Part shown: positions 1-7,499 of the stretch, piece after piece
Layout: each line of letters begins with the position of its first letter
Numbering within the stretch: position 1 is the stretch's first letter
Source of the DNA: Haliea sp964022665
Lineage (GTDB): Bacteria; Pseudomonadota; Gammaproteobacteria; Pseudomonadales; Halieaceae
DNA: 64,000 nt
NCBI GenBank assembly: GCA_964022665.1
Contig: CAXIDF010000003.1
Coordinates: forward strand, 224,218 to 288,217
Direction: 5' to 3'
Program-made: the position numbers and the translations under genes
Notes under the pieces: model-generated
What the model saw: only the letters and a program-made list of their open reading frames with translations
Databases searched by the model: none
Told to the model about the DNA's origin: nothing

Positions 1-2
1 TG

Positions 3-143
3 GGCATGGTTGCGGGCCTCCTGCCGGTGGTGGGCGTGCCGCTACCGCTGGTCAGTGCAGGCGGGACTTCCGTGGTGACGCTGATGGCCGGCTTCGGCCT
101 GTTGATGGCTATCGCCACAGGCGATTCAGGCCGCCCCCGATAA
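3..143 (+). CDS. rodA: RodA, rod-shape-determining peptidoglycan glycosyltransferase (C-terminal end only)
   Basis: Only the last 46 codons lie in the window; the start is upstream. RodA is the SEDS-family polymerase that makes glycan strands for lateral wall growth in the inner membrane. The visible tail has the typical last loop and helix of RodA: GLLPVVGVPLPLVSAGGTS followed by a hydrophobic stretch ending in LLMAIATG. Most RodA proteins have SYGG where this one has SAGG, a mild variation. mltB follows immediately, the usual order in gammaproteobacteria, which supports the call. Confidence 0.9.
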   Translation, partial: GMVAGLLPVVGVPLPLVSAGGTSVVTLMAGFGLLMAIATGDSGRPR

Positions 144-169
144 GGTAGTTGATTGGTGAGATTCTGCGC

Positions 170-1162
170 ATGACGAAAGCGATGGCCTGCCGCCTGGTGG
201 CTCTGTGGTGTTGTTGGCCGGTGTTATCGGTTGGCGCCAGTACAGATTATGGCGACCTTGCTGCAGCGCGGGCACTCGTCGACGAGCTGGTGGAGGAGCG
301 CGGGTTCAACCGCGAACAGCTGCTGCAGGTCGTGGCGAGTGCCGAGCGCCAGGAGCGTATTCTCGAGGTCATGGCCCGCCCCGCCGAACGGGTCAAGCCC
401 TGGTATGAGTATCGGCAGATTTTCCTCACCGAACAGCGGGTTAGCGAGGGGCTGGCGTTTTACCGTGCGCACGAAGACACGTTCCGCCGCGTGCAGGCGG
501 AACTCGGGGTGCCGCCGGAGATTGTGCTGGCCATTCTCGGCGTGGAGACCTCCTACGGGCGCATCACCGGAAGCTATCGCGTGTTGGACGCGCTGGCCAC
601 ACTGGCCTTCGACTATCCACGTCGGTCGGCCTATTTCAGCCGGGAATTGAAGAATTATCTGATCCTCACGCAAGAACAACAGATGAACCCGCTCGCCCTT
701 CAAGGTTCCTATGCCGGCGCCATGGGGTATGGCCAGTTCATGCCCAGTAGCTACCGCAGTTACGCCGTCGATTTCGATGCGGACGGTCGCATTGATATCT
801 GGAACAATCCGGTGGATGGCATTGGCAGTGTGGCCAATTATCTGCGTCGCCATGGCTGGCGCAGTGGCGAAGGCGTGGTGGTGCCCGCGGCGGCGTCGGG
901 CGAGGTGCCTGAGGCGTGGTTCGGCCTCGGCCTGGTACCCAAGCGCCGTGTGGATGAGCTGGATGCCGGGGGCCTGCACGCGCGGGCACCGCTGGACGCC
1001 GAAACACAGGTAACGCCTGTACGGCTGGAGTTGGAGGAAGGGTATGAATATTGGCTGGGCCTGCACAATTTTTACGTCATCACGCGCTATAACCACAGCG
1101 CCATGTACGCCATGAGCGTCTACCAGCTGAGTCAGCGTCTGGCTGCGGGGCTGGCATTGTGA
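170..1162 (+). CDS. mltB: Membrane-bound lytic murein transglycosylase B
   Basis: This enzyme cleaves the MurNAc-GlcNAc bond of peptidoglycan with formation of 1,6-anhydroMurNAc. The 330-aa protein starts with a signal peptide (MTKAMACRLVALWCC...), but I see no clear lipobox, so it may be soluble in the periplasm. The family-3 catalytic core is plain: GVETSYGR with the catalytic Glu, then GAMGYGQFMPSSY and the acidic DFDADGRIDIWNNP segment. I chose the ATG at 170 because GGTGAG lies 9 bases upstream; a TTG at 149 would add seven residues. The stop overlaps the rlpA start by four bases, so the two are probably translationally coupled. Confidence 0.93.
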   Translation: MTKAMACRLVALWCCWPVLSVGASTDYGDLAAARALVDELVEERGFNREQLLQVVASAERQERILEVMARPAERVKPWYEYRQIFLTEQRVSEGLAFYRAHEDTFRRVQAELGVPPEIVLAILGVETSYGRITGSYRVLDALATLAFDYPRRSAYFSRELKNYLILTQEQQMNPLALQGSYAGAMGYGQFMPSSYRSYAVDFDADGRIDIWNNPVDGIGSVANYLRRHGWRSGEGVVVPAAASGEVPEAWFGLGLVPKRRVDELDAGGLHARAPLDAETQVTPVRLELEEGYEYWLGLHNFYVITRYNHSAMYAMSVYQLSQRLAAGLAL

Positions 1163-1983
1163 GCCGCTCGAACCTGCTGCTGGTCGGGTTACTGGCGCTG
1201 GTACTGGCCGGTTGTGCCACGCGTGGGCCGGGTGTTGTGACGGTGCCCGGCGATGCGCCTGCCGCACCGGTTGCCCAGGTCAAGGACGGTGCGCCTCCGC
1301 GCACTATCCATCCCGACGATGTCCTGGACGCTGTGCCACGGCCAGACCCGATACTCATCGTCGGCAACTTCAGCCCGTATACCGTCAACGGCGAAACCTA
1401 TGAAGTGCTCGCCAGCCTCGCAAACTACCGTGAGCGTGGCATTGCATCCTGGTACGGCACCAAGTTCGACGGCCAGAAAACCTCTAACGGCGAGATTTTT
1501 GACCTGTATGCGGCGTCCGCTGCGCACAAGACCCTGCCGATACCCTGCTATGCCCGCGTCACCAACCTGGCAAACGGGCGCAGCATGATTGTGCGGGTCA
1601 ACGATCGCGGCCCTTTCCACAGCGACAGGCTGATTGACCTTTCCTACGGCGCTGCGGTCAAACTCGGTTTCATGGAAGTGGGCACGGCGCCAGTTGAAGT
1701 GGAAGTTATCAATCTGGCCGGTATCGACGACCGCCGCAGCAACCCGGCAGGGCACTATCGGTTTGTGCAACTCGGTGCCTTTGGTTCCGAGTCTGCGGCG
1801 CAGCGGCTGCGTATCGAGTTGGCGGCATTGGTCACCTCGCCCATTGCGGTCAGCCCGGTGGAATCCGGCGCCGGTCGCCTGTACCGGGTGCGTATTGGCC
1901 CTGTTGCTGCAAACGAGGATATCCTGCAGCTGCAGCAACGCCTTGAAGCCAGTGGTTACAGTGGCACCCAGCTGCTGCCCTGA
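1159..1983 (+). CDS. rlpA: RlpA, septal ring lytic transglycosylase lipoprotein
   Basis: RlpA is an outer-membrane lipoprotein that cleaves denuded glycan strands at the septum. The 274-aa product starts at a GTG overlapping the mltB stop. Its lipobox is LVLAGC, with the lipidated Cys near residue 20. The double-psi beta-barrel domain follows (ERGIASWYGTKFDGQKTSNGEIFD and VRVNDRGPFHSDRLIDLS), and a SPOR domain ends the protein (HYRFVQLGAFGSESAAQRLR), which binds denuded glycans at the division site. The double-psi barrel plus SPOR architecture and the place between mltB and dacA are standard. Confidence 0.94.
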   Translation: MSRSNLLLVGLLALVLAGCATRGPGVVTVPGDAPAAPVAQVKDGAPPRTIHPDDVLDAVPRPDPILIVGNFSPYTVNGETYEVLASLANYRERGIASWYGTKFDGQKTSNGEIFDLYAASAAHKTLPIPCYARVTNLANGRSMIVRVNDRGPFHSDRLIDLSYGAAVKLGFMEVGTAPVEVEVINLAGIDDRRSNPAGHYRFVQLGAFGSESAAQRLRIELAALVTSPIAVSPVESGAGRLYRVRIGPVAANEDILQLQQRLEASGYSGTQLLP

Positions 1984-1986
1984 CGC

Positions 1987-2003
1987 GGCGGGTTCGACCC
2001 GCC
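1987..2003 (+). terminator. GC-rich hairpin after rlpA
   Basis: GGCGGGT and ACCCGCC form a perfect 7-bp stem around TCG just after the rlpA stop. A weaker GGCGC/GCGCC hairpin follows at 2008-2022. There is no T run, so this could be a partial or Rho-assisted terminator or an mRNA-stabilising stem before dacA. Confidence 0.4.
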
Positions 2004-2055
2004 TCCCGGCGCTTGCTGCGCCATACATGTTCCAACATTTCAGGCCCTGTTAGTT

Positions 2056-3219
2056 ATGAAGCGTTTTCTGTTTTCCCTGCTGGTCGTTCTTGTCACCGGT
2101 TCCGCCTCGGCGGCCATTGTGCCGGCGCCGCCACAGGTGGCTGCCGAGGCTTACCTGCTGATCGACGCCGATACCGGCGCGGTGCTGGCGGAGGGGAATG
2201 CCGACGAACCGCGCCCACCTGCCAGTCTGGTCAAGATGATGACGGCCTACGTGCTTGCCGGTGAAATCGAATCCGGCCGGGTGGCCGCAGACGATAGGGT
2301 GACGGTAAGCCGCAACGCCTGGTCGCAGAACCCGGTGTTCAACGGTTCGTCGCTGATGTGGATCGAACCCGGCAAGGACGTTTCGATCAGCGATCTCGAA
2401 CACGGCATCATCATCTCCTCCGGCAACGACGCCACAGTAGCGGTGGCCGAGCACCTTGCCGGCAGCGAAGATGCCTTCGCCGACATGATGAACAGTTATG
2501 CCAAGGCCCTGGGCATGACCAGTTCACATTTCGCCAACTCCCACGGCCTGCCCGCCGACGGCCAGGTGGTGACTGCTCGCGACCTCGCCAAACTGTCCGC
2601 GGCGATGATCAACGACTTCCCCGAACACTACGCGCTCTACAAGAAGCGCGAGTTTACCTACAACGATATCCGCCAGTACAACCGCAACTCCCTGCTGGGT
2701 GAGGATGCCTCTGTTGACGGTATAAAAACCGGTTACACCAAGGAAGCGGGTTACGGCCTGGTTGCCTCGGCTGAACGCGATGGTATGCGCCTAATTTCCG
2801 TGGTTTTGGGAACCCGTAGCCCCACAGCGCGCAAGAACGAAACGCGCGGACTCCTCAACTACGGCTTCAGGTTTTATGAGACGGTAGAGTTGTTCAGTGC
2901 TGAACAGGAACTGGAACAGCCGCGAGTCTGGAAGGGGCTGCAGGACCGCGTAGCCGTTGGTGTGATGGAAGAGGCGCTGGTGACGCTGCCGCGCGGCCAG
3001 CGTGAAGCGATGGAGACGCAGGTCGAACTCAACGCCACACTGATGGCGCCCATTGCCCGCGGCGACCAGGTGGGCACGGTGCGCCTGACCCAGGCGGGTG
3101 AAACGGTGTTCGAGGCGCCCGTAGTGGCGCTGGCCTCCGTGGAACAGGCCGGCTTCTTCGCCCGGATATGGGATAGCATCCGCCTCTGGTTCAGCCAGTT
3201 GTTCAGCGTGGAGGGGTGA
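2056..3219 (+). CDS. dacA: D-alanyl-D-alanine carboxypeptidase (PBP5/6 type)
   Basis: The enzyme removes the terminal D-Ala from peptidoglycan pentapeptides and so controls cross-linking and cell shape. The 387-aa protein has a signal peptide (ending SASA), the SxxK motif in ASLVKMMTAYV, the SxN motif in SSGNDATVAVAEHLAG and the KTG triad in DGIKTGYTKEAG. A PBP5 C-terminal domain and an amphipathic C-terminal helix (FFARIWDSIRLWFSQLF) are present; the helix should anchor it to the periplasmic face of the inner membrane. It lies in the usual rlpA-dacA-ybeD-lipB order. Confidence 0.94.
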   Translation: MKRFLFSLLVVLVTGSASAAIVPAPPQVAAEAYLLIDADTGAVLAEGNADEPRPPASLVKMMTAYVLAGEIESGRVAADDRVTVSRNAWSQNPVFNGSSLMWIEPGKDVSISDLEHGIIISSGNDATVAVAEHLAGSEDAFADMMNSYAKALGMTSSHFANSHGLPADGQVVTARDLAKLSAAMINDFPEHYALYKKREFTYNDIRQYNRNSLLGEDASVDGIKTGYTKEAGYGLVASAERDGMRLISVVLGTRSPTARKNETRGLLNYGFRFYETVELFSAEQELEQPRVWKGLQDRVAVGVMEEALVTLPRGQREAMETQVELNATLMAPIARGDQVGTVRLTQAGETVFEAPVVALASVEQAGFFARIWDSIRLWFSQLFSVEG

Positions 3220-3228
3220 GGAACCGCC

Positions 3229-3498
3229 ATGACAGAACAAGAGCCGCCGCGGATCGAGTTTCCCTGCGAGTACCCGATTAAGGTATTGGGGCGCAGTTCA
3301 GACGGGTTTCTCAACCTGATTGTGGAAGTGTTCGAGCGCCACGCCCCCGGTTTCGACCAGGAAACCATCACCGTAAAGGGCAGCGCCAAGGGAACCTTCA
3401 CGTCGCTGACCATCATCATCACTGCCACTGGCCCTGATCAGCTGGAGGCCCTGCACCAGGACCTGTTGGCAACGGGCCAGGTGCAAATGGTTATCTGA
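3229..3498 (+). CDS. ybeD: YbeD/DUF493 family protein
   Basis: This 89-aa protein has the small alpha/beta ferredoxin-like fold of the DUF493 family, recognisable from IEFPCEYPIKVLGR near the start and the VKGSAKGTFTSLTIIITA strand region. Family members sit between dacA and lipB in many gammaproteobacteria and resemble ACT-like allosteric domains; a role in tuning lipoate metabolism has been suggested but is not settled. The start has a good GAGGGGTGAGG ribosome-binding site and the stop is two bases before the lipB ATG, so the two are surely co-translated. Confidence 0.88.
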   Translation: MTEQEPPRIEFPCEYPIKVLGRSSDGFLNLIVEVFERHAPGFDQETITVKGSAKGTFTSLTIIITATGPDQLEALHQDLLATGQVQMVI

Positions 3499-3500
3499 CC

Positions 3501-4136
3501 ATGGACGTTGTCTGTCGGCGGCTGCCGGGGCGTGCCGATTACCTCACCACCCTGCAGGCGATGAAAACCTTCACGGACAACCGGGGTGCGGATACCCCTG
3601 ACGAGCTGTGGCTACTACAACACCCGCGCGTATTCACCCAGGGCCAGGCCGGCAAGGCAGAGCACGTGCTGGCTCCCGGCGACATTCCGGTGATTCAGGT
3701 GGACCGGGGTGGCCAGGTAACCTACCACGGCCCCGGTCAATGGGTACTCTATTTACTGGTGGATTTGCGTCGCCGCGGCCTCGGCGTGCGGCAACTGGTC
3801 ACCTTGATCGAAAACAGCATCGTGCGGGTCCTCGAGGCTTACGGTATCCACGCCGCACCCCGTGCCGACGCACCCGGCGTTTACGTCGACGGCGACAAGA
3901 TTGCCTCGCTGGGCTTGCGTGTGCGCCGTGGCTGCAGTTACCACGGCCTTGCACTGAACGTGGACCTCGACCTGGAACCGTTTCTGCGCATAAATCCCTG
4001 CGGCCATGAGGGGCTGCGGGTTACCTCCATGGCTCAGCGGTTGCCGGAGGGGGGCACGCTGGATATGGACGAGGTGGGTAACGCTTTGCTGGCTCAGGTC
4101 AGTGCTGAACTCGGGAGTCCGCCTACCAGCGGATGA
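3501..4136 (+). CDS. lipB: Octanoyltransferase LipB
   Basis: LipB moves the octanoyl group from octanoyl-ACP onto the lipoyl domains of 2-oxoacid dehydrogenases and the glycine cleavage H protein. The 211-aa protein carries QVDRGGQVTYHGPGQWVLYLLVDLRR, the catalytic Lys in GDKIASLGLRVRRG and the catalytic Cys in INPCGHEGL. The usual next gene, lipA, is missing here; a convergent P450 gene overlaps the last 14 bases instead. LipA must be encoded elsewhere or the lipA copy was displaced by the adjoining cluster. Confidence 0.94.
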   Translation: MDVVCRRLPGRADYLTTLQAMKTFTDNRGADTPDELWLLQHPRVFTQGQAGKAEHVLAPGDIPVIQVDRGGQVTYHGPGQWVLYLLVDLRRRGLGVRQLVTLIENSIVRVLEAYGIHAAPRADAPGVYVDGDKIASLGLRVRRGCSYHGLALNVDLDLEPFLRINPCGHEGLRVTSMAQRLPEGGTLDMDEVGNALLAQVSAELGSPPTSG

Positions 4137-5379
4137 CGAGCTGTTCCAGTCCCCGGAACATGAAGCCGGGGCGCCATTGGGGGTCACTTGTGGTGATCCG
4201 CATCTTGGGTAATCGTGTGGCGAGAGCTCTCAGGGCGATGTCACCCTCGAGTCGCGCAAGCACAGCGCCCACGCAAAAATGTATGCCGCCGCCAAACGCC
4301 AGGTGGTGAGCGCCTTCCCTCCGGATATCAAAGTCGTTCGGCCGTGGGAAAACGCTGGGGTCGCGGTTGCCGGCAGCGAGTATTGCGAGTACCCGCTCCC
4401 CGGCCCTGACAATTTGGCCGCCAACCTCTGTGTCGTTGAACGCTGTTCGATAGGTGGCGATCAGGGAGCTCTCATACCGCAATATCTCTTCGGTGGCGGA
4501 GGGTGCGAGATCGGGTTCGTCTACCAGCTGCTGCCATTCTGTCGGGTGCTGTTGCAGTGTGAGAATACCATTGCCAATCATGTGTGCTGTGGTTTCAAAG
4601 CCCGCGCCAAATAGCGCGATGGCCACAGTCACCATTTCCCGATCGGTGAGTTTGCTGTCACCTTCGCGGGCATTCAGCAGGGCCGTAGCAAGGTCCTCCC
4701 GCGGCTGTGCCCGCCGACGCTCGAATATGGACTGGAAGAACTCCTCGAGGAAATCAATCTGGCGATTTGCCAGTGCGAGCTCTCCCTCGTTCAGCGCGCG
4801 CATTTCCAGAACAAGGAACGAGTCGGCGATGGCCTGGTTGAGTCGGTCTAATAGCGCATCATCTGCCTCGCTTTCATCGATGCCCAGCATGTGGCACATG
4901 ACGAGCGTGGGCAGGCGATAGGCGAAATCGTGGATCAGCTCCATTTCCCGTTGCTCGGCGTAGCGGTCCAGCAGATTGTGCGTTATCGCTTCAATGTCAG
5001 GGCGCATCTCGTTGACGCGCTTGGCGGTGAGTGCCTTGGATACCAGACCGCGAATTCTCGTGTGGCGCGGTGGGTCCTGATAGACAAACACCTCCGAAAG
5101 CCAGCGATAGGACGAATGAGAAAAAACGTCGAAGTCGGGGCCGTAGTACAGCTGGATATTGCGTGTGAAATCACCTTGGCCGAAGTTCTTGCGATCAATC
5201 ACGACGGAACGAATATCTTCGTGTCGCGTTGCTATCCAGAAGCCTCCATCGCTCCATGCAAAGGGCGCTGTGGATCGCAACTGATCAAACGCCGAGTGCG
5301 GGTCAGCGATAGTCGCGGGGTCGGTGGGGTCAAAATGTACCGTGGGTCGCTCTGGATCCCGGTCGGCTTTCGGTTGCAT
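4123..5379 (-). CDS. Cytochrome P450 (bacterial soluble class)
   Basis: This 418-aa heme monooxygenase would hydroxylate a small hydrophobic substrate with electrons from a ferredoxin. Its motifs are complete: I-helix AGFETTAHM near residue 259, the ExxR pair at Glu298/Arg301 and the heme loop AFGGGIHFCVGA with Cys369 as axial ligand. It has no membrane anchor, as in P450cam-type enzymes. A strong AAGGAG site precedes the ATG at 5379. No ferredoxin or reductase gene is adjacent, so redox partners are encoded elsewhere. It is the last gene of a minus-strand run that begins at 13274, and its 3' end overlaps lipB tail to tail. The substrate is unknown. Confidence 0.93.
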   Translation of the reverse strand: MQPKADRDPERPTVHFDPTDPATIADPHSAFDQLRSTAPFAWSDGGFWIATRHEDIRSVVIDRKNFGQGDFTRNIQLYYGPDFDVFSHSSYRWLSEVFVYQDPPRHTRIRGLVSKALTAKRVNEMRPDIEAITHNLLDRYAEQREMELIHDFAYRLPTLVMCHMLGIDESEADDALLDRLNQAIADSFLVLEMRALNEGELALANRQIDFLEEFFQSIFERRRAQPREDLATALLNAREGDSKLTDREMVTVAIALFGAGFETTAHMIGNGILTLQQHPTEWQQLVDEPDLAPSATEEILRYESSLIATYRTAFNDTEVGGQIVRAGERVLAILAAGNRDPSVFPRPNDFDIRREGAHHLAFGGGIHFCVGAVLARLEGDIALRALATRLPKMRITTSDPQWRPGFMFRGLEQLVIRW

Positions 5380-5418
5380 GGGCTGATCTCCTTCGTTTCA
5401 GGCGAGCCTGCGCGGCGC

Positions 5419-6321
5419 TCAGTTCTTTGTTTCGTATCTGGGCCGGAACGCTTCGTCATGCTGTTCAACCCAAACAAAATGGGCGCCGGCGAAGTGTGCG
5501 GGAACAACCCGCGCGCCAGTCGCCGCCGCCTGGGTAAGTATCTCGCGGCGGCTTCTTCGTGCCGCAGCCGGGTCCTCGCAATAGACACTATTCCAGTTCG
5601 GTTGAAAGATCTGCGCAGGGTGATGCAGGATATCGCCGACAAAAAGTGCCTGTTCGCCATCGTTCTCGAGTTGCAGAACGAGATGGCCCGGCGTGTGCCC
5701 CGGGTGTAGTGACAGCGTGATTCCCGGCGCGACAACATGGCCGTCATCAACCAACTCAGCTTGTCCTGCATCAAGGACAGGCTGAACGCTGTCTTCAAAA
5801 ACGTTGGCATTTACCTCTGCGCCTACTGCGGAGGGTCGCGATGTGCCCGAATTGGTCGGGTCCCAGTAAGCTGTATCGATTCGGGAAAAAAGGTATCGGG
5901 CGTTGGGAAAAGTGGGCAACCAGCGGTCACCTTGCAGGACTGTATTCCACCCGACATGGTCGATATGCAGGTGCGAGCAGATCACAATATCAATATCCTC
6001 AGGCGTGAAGCCATCCGCGGCGAGGTTGGCCAGAAAGGGGGTGCTGAGTTCACCAAAGACGGGGATTCCTGGTCGCTGTTTGAGGTTGCCCGCTCCGGTA
6101 TCGTAAAGAATCGTCAGGTCACCTGCCTTAATGACCCAGCTCTGCAGGAAAGCATATATGAGGTTGCTGTCTGCTCGATAGAACGCATGGGGTATCCTGT
6201 CAACGATTTGTGCGAAGGCTCCGCTGTCGAAGTCGGCAAAGAGTTGCTCCGGGGCGGCGAACTCACCCTGCCACTCCTCAATGTTGTATACCTGGAACTC
6301 GCCGGTGGTAAAACTCAACAT
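5419..6321 (-). CDS. Metallo-beta-lactamase-fold hydrolase (lactonase-like)
   Basis: The 300-aa protein has the dinuclear-metal signature SHLHIDHVGW (His117, His119, Asp121, His122), a later His in HPGHTPGHL, the bridging Asp in FVGDILHHP and the last His in VVPAHFAG. Its layout matches the lactonase and methyl-parathion-hydrolase branch more than the RNase or glyoxalase branches. It has no signal peptide, so it is cytoplasmic. It lies 39 bases upstream of the P450 gene and 42 downstream of the flavin monooxygenase gene; in that setting hydrolysis of a lactone or ester made by the monooxygenase is the likeliest job (inference). Confidence 0.88.
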   Translation of the reverse strand: MLSFTTGEFQVYNIEEWQGEFAAPEQLFADFDSGAFAQIVDRIPHAFYRADSNLIYAFLQSWVIKAGDLTILYDTGAGNLKQRPGIPVFGELSTPFLANLAADGFTPEDIDIVICSHLHIDHVGWNTVLQGDRWLPTFPNARYLFSRIDTAYWDPTNSGTSRPSAVGAEVNANVFEDSVQPVLDAGQAELVDDGHVVAPGITLSLHPGHTPGHLVLQLENDGEQALFVGDILHHPAQIFQPNWNSVYCEDPAAARRSRREILTQAAATGARVVPAHFAGAHFVWVEQHDEAFRPRYETKN

Positions 6322-6363
6322 GTCTCTTTCCCCTTTGCTGTTGCCGCTGCTGTTATCGCGGGT

Positions 6364-7431
6364 TCAAGGTTGTATCACGCCCATGCGCCGCAATATGGGC
6401 AAAATTTCAACGCCAAGCCGTTGCAGGTCGCGCTCATAGTCCTGAAGAGTCAGCATGACGGCATCGACACCACTGTTGTGTATCGCGCGCAGTTGCTCTG
6501 CCACCATTTCCGCGGTACCCAGCAGCGGCAGGCCACCTCCACTCGCAGCGATCATGTTTTCGGTGAACTCGTCGAAGGAACCGCTGCCTGCACTGATGCC
6601 ATCCAGCCAGTTGCGGGCTGCTTCGCCGTCCTTGTGTGCAATTATGCTCTGCAACTCTTCCTGAGCGGCGGCCTCGGTGTCTCGCCACAGGAGGAAGGGA
6701 AATATGGCTGTTCGGACCTCGCGCCCCTGGGCTTGCGCCTGAGACTTGATACCGTCAACCAGTCGCGGCAACGCTTCAATGCTCGCGCCGGACATGAACG
6801 ACCAGTCGCAGAGTCTTGCGGTCATCGCCTGGGCATCCGGAGAGATCCCCGCATTGGCGATTTCTGGCATTCTGGTGGGGCGAGGCAGGGAGACACCGTT
6901 GTTGATTGAATACCAGTCTGAGCGGTGATTCAGCGGTTCACCCGTGGTATCCCAAAGGCCGCGCAAAATTTCGATGAATGCCGATGTGCGTTCGTAGCGA
7001 CGCCCATGATCGTCCAGTTCCAGCCCCATCATCTCGAACTCTCTCTGGCTCCAGCCGCTGACGACATTGAGCCCCCATCGGTCGTGGCTGATATGTGCCA
7101 GAGTTGCGCCAATTTTTGCGATCACCATCGGGTGGAAGAGTGGAACGTGCACTGTGGAGAAAATCTTTATTCTCTCGGTGGCACGTAGTAGTGCTGCAGC
7201 CCAGGTTGTGGTCTCCAGCGATGTTCCGAGATAGTTGGTTTCACCACCAAAACCGCGCCAGCGACTGACGGGAAACAGGTAATCAAACCCAAGGGATTCA
7301 GCCAGCAGGGCGATGCGTTCGTTGTTGGGATATTGCCACTGGTCGGCAACAACGCCGTGGGTCGAAATGGACGGCATGTTGGAGCAGTTGGGCATGAACA
7401 CGCCCAGCGCGAGAGAGTTCTTTCCTGTCAT
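6364..7431 (-). CDS. Luciferase-like (LLM class) flavin-dependent monooxygenase
   Basis: The 355-aa protein has the bacterial-luciferase TIM-barrel fold of FMNH2-dependent monooxygenases. Features include GVFMPNCSNMPSISTHG at the start, RGFGGETNYLGTSLETTTWAAALLRATERI, and WGLNVVSGWSQREFEMMGL. These are closest in my memory to the RutA/SfnG group, which split amide or C-S bonds; other group members are type II Baeyer-Villiger enzymes. I start it at the ATG at 7431 because upstream sequence belongs to the receptor gene. A flavin reductase is not nearby. With the lactonase-like neighbour it could make an ester or lactone, but the reaction is not settled by sequence. Confidence 0.9.
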   Translation of the reverse strand: MTGKNSLALGVFMPNCSNMPSISTHGVVADQWQYPNNERIALLAESLGFDYLFPVSRWRGFGGETNYLGTSLETTTWAAALLRATERIKIFSTVHVPLFHPMVIAKIGATLAHISHDRWGLNVVSGWSQREFEMMGLELDDHGRRYERTSAFIEILRGLWDTTGEPLNHRSDWYSINNGVSLPRPTRMPEIANAGISPDAQAMTARLCDWSFMSGASIEALPRLVDGIKSQAQAQGREVRTAIFPFLLWRDTEAAAQEELQSIIAHKDGEAARNWLDGISAGSGSFDEFTENMIAASGGGLPLLGTAEMVAEQLRAIHNSGVDAVMLTLQDYERDLQRLGVEILPILRRMGVIQP

Positions 7432-7463
7432 GGTGCACCCTTGTACAACGTGTTGAGCAGGGA

Positions 7464-7493
7464 GGTCGCCGCAGCCAACTGGCCGCGGCGACC
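7464..7493 (-). terminator. Hairpin after the TonB receptor gene
   Basis: GGTCGCCGC pairs with GCGGCGACC, and after one mismatch GCC pairs with GGC around an AACT loop. It lies just past the stop of the receptor gene. No T run follows on the minus strand, so it may only attenuate read-through into the monooxygenase gene. Confidence 0.4.
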
Positions 7494-7499
7494 GACTTG

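Noticed and set aside
224..1267. 347-codon open frame opposite mltB
   Set aside because: It is fully antisense to a well-supported gene, has no recognisable domain and no ribosome-binding site; GC-rich genes often leave the opposite frame open.
5737..6909. 390-codon plus-strand frame across the hydrolase and monooxygenase genes
   Set aside because: It is antisense to two genes with complete active-site motifs and shows no protein-family signature.
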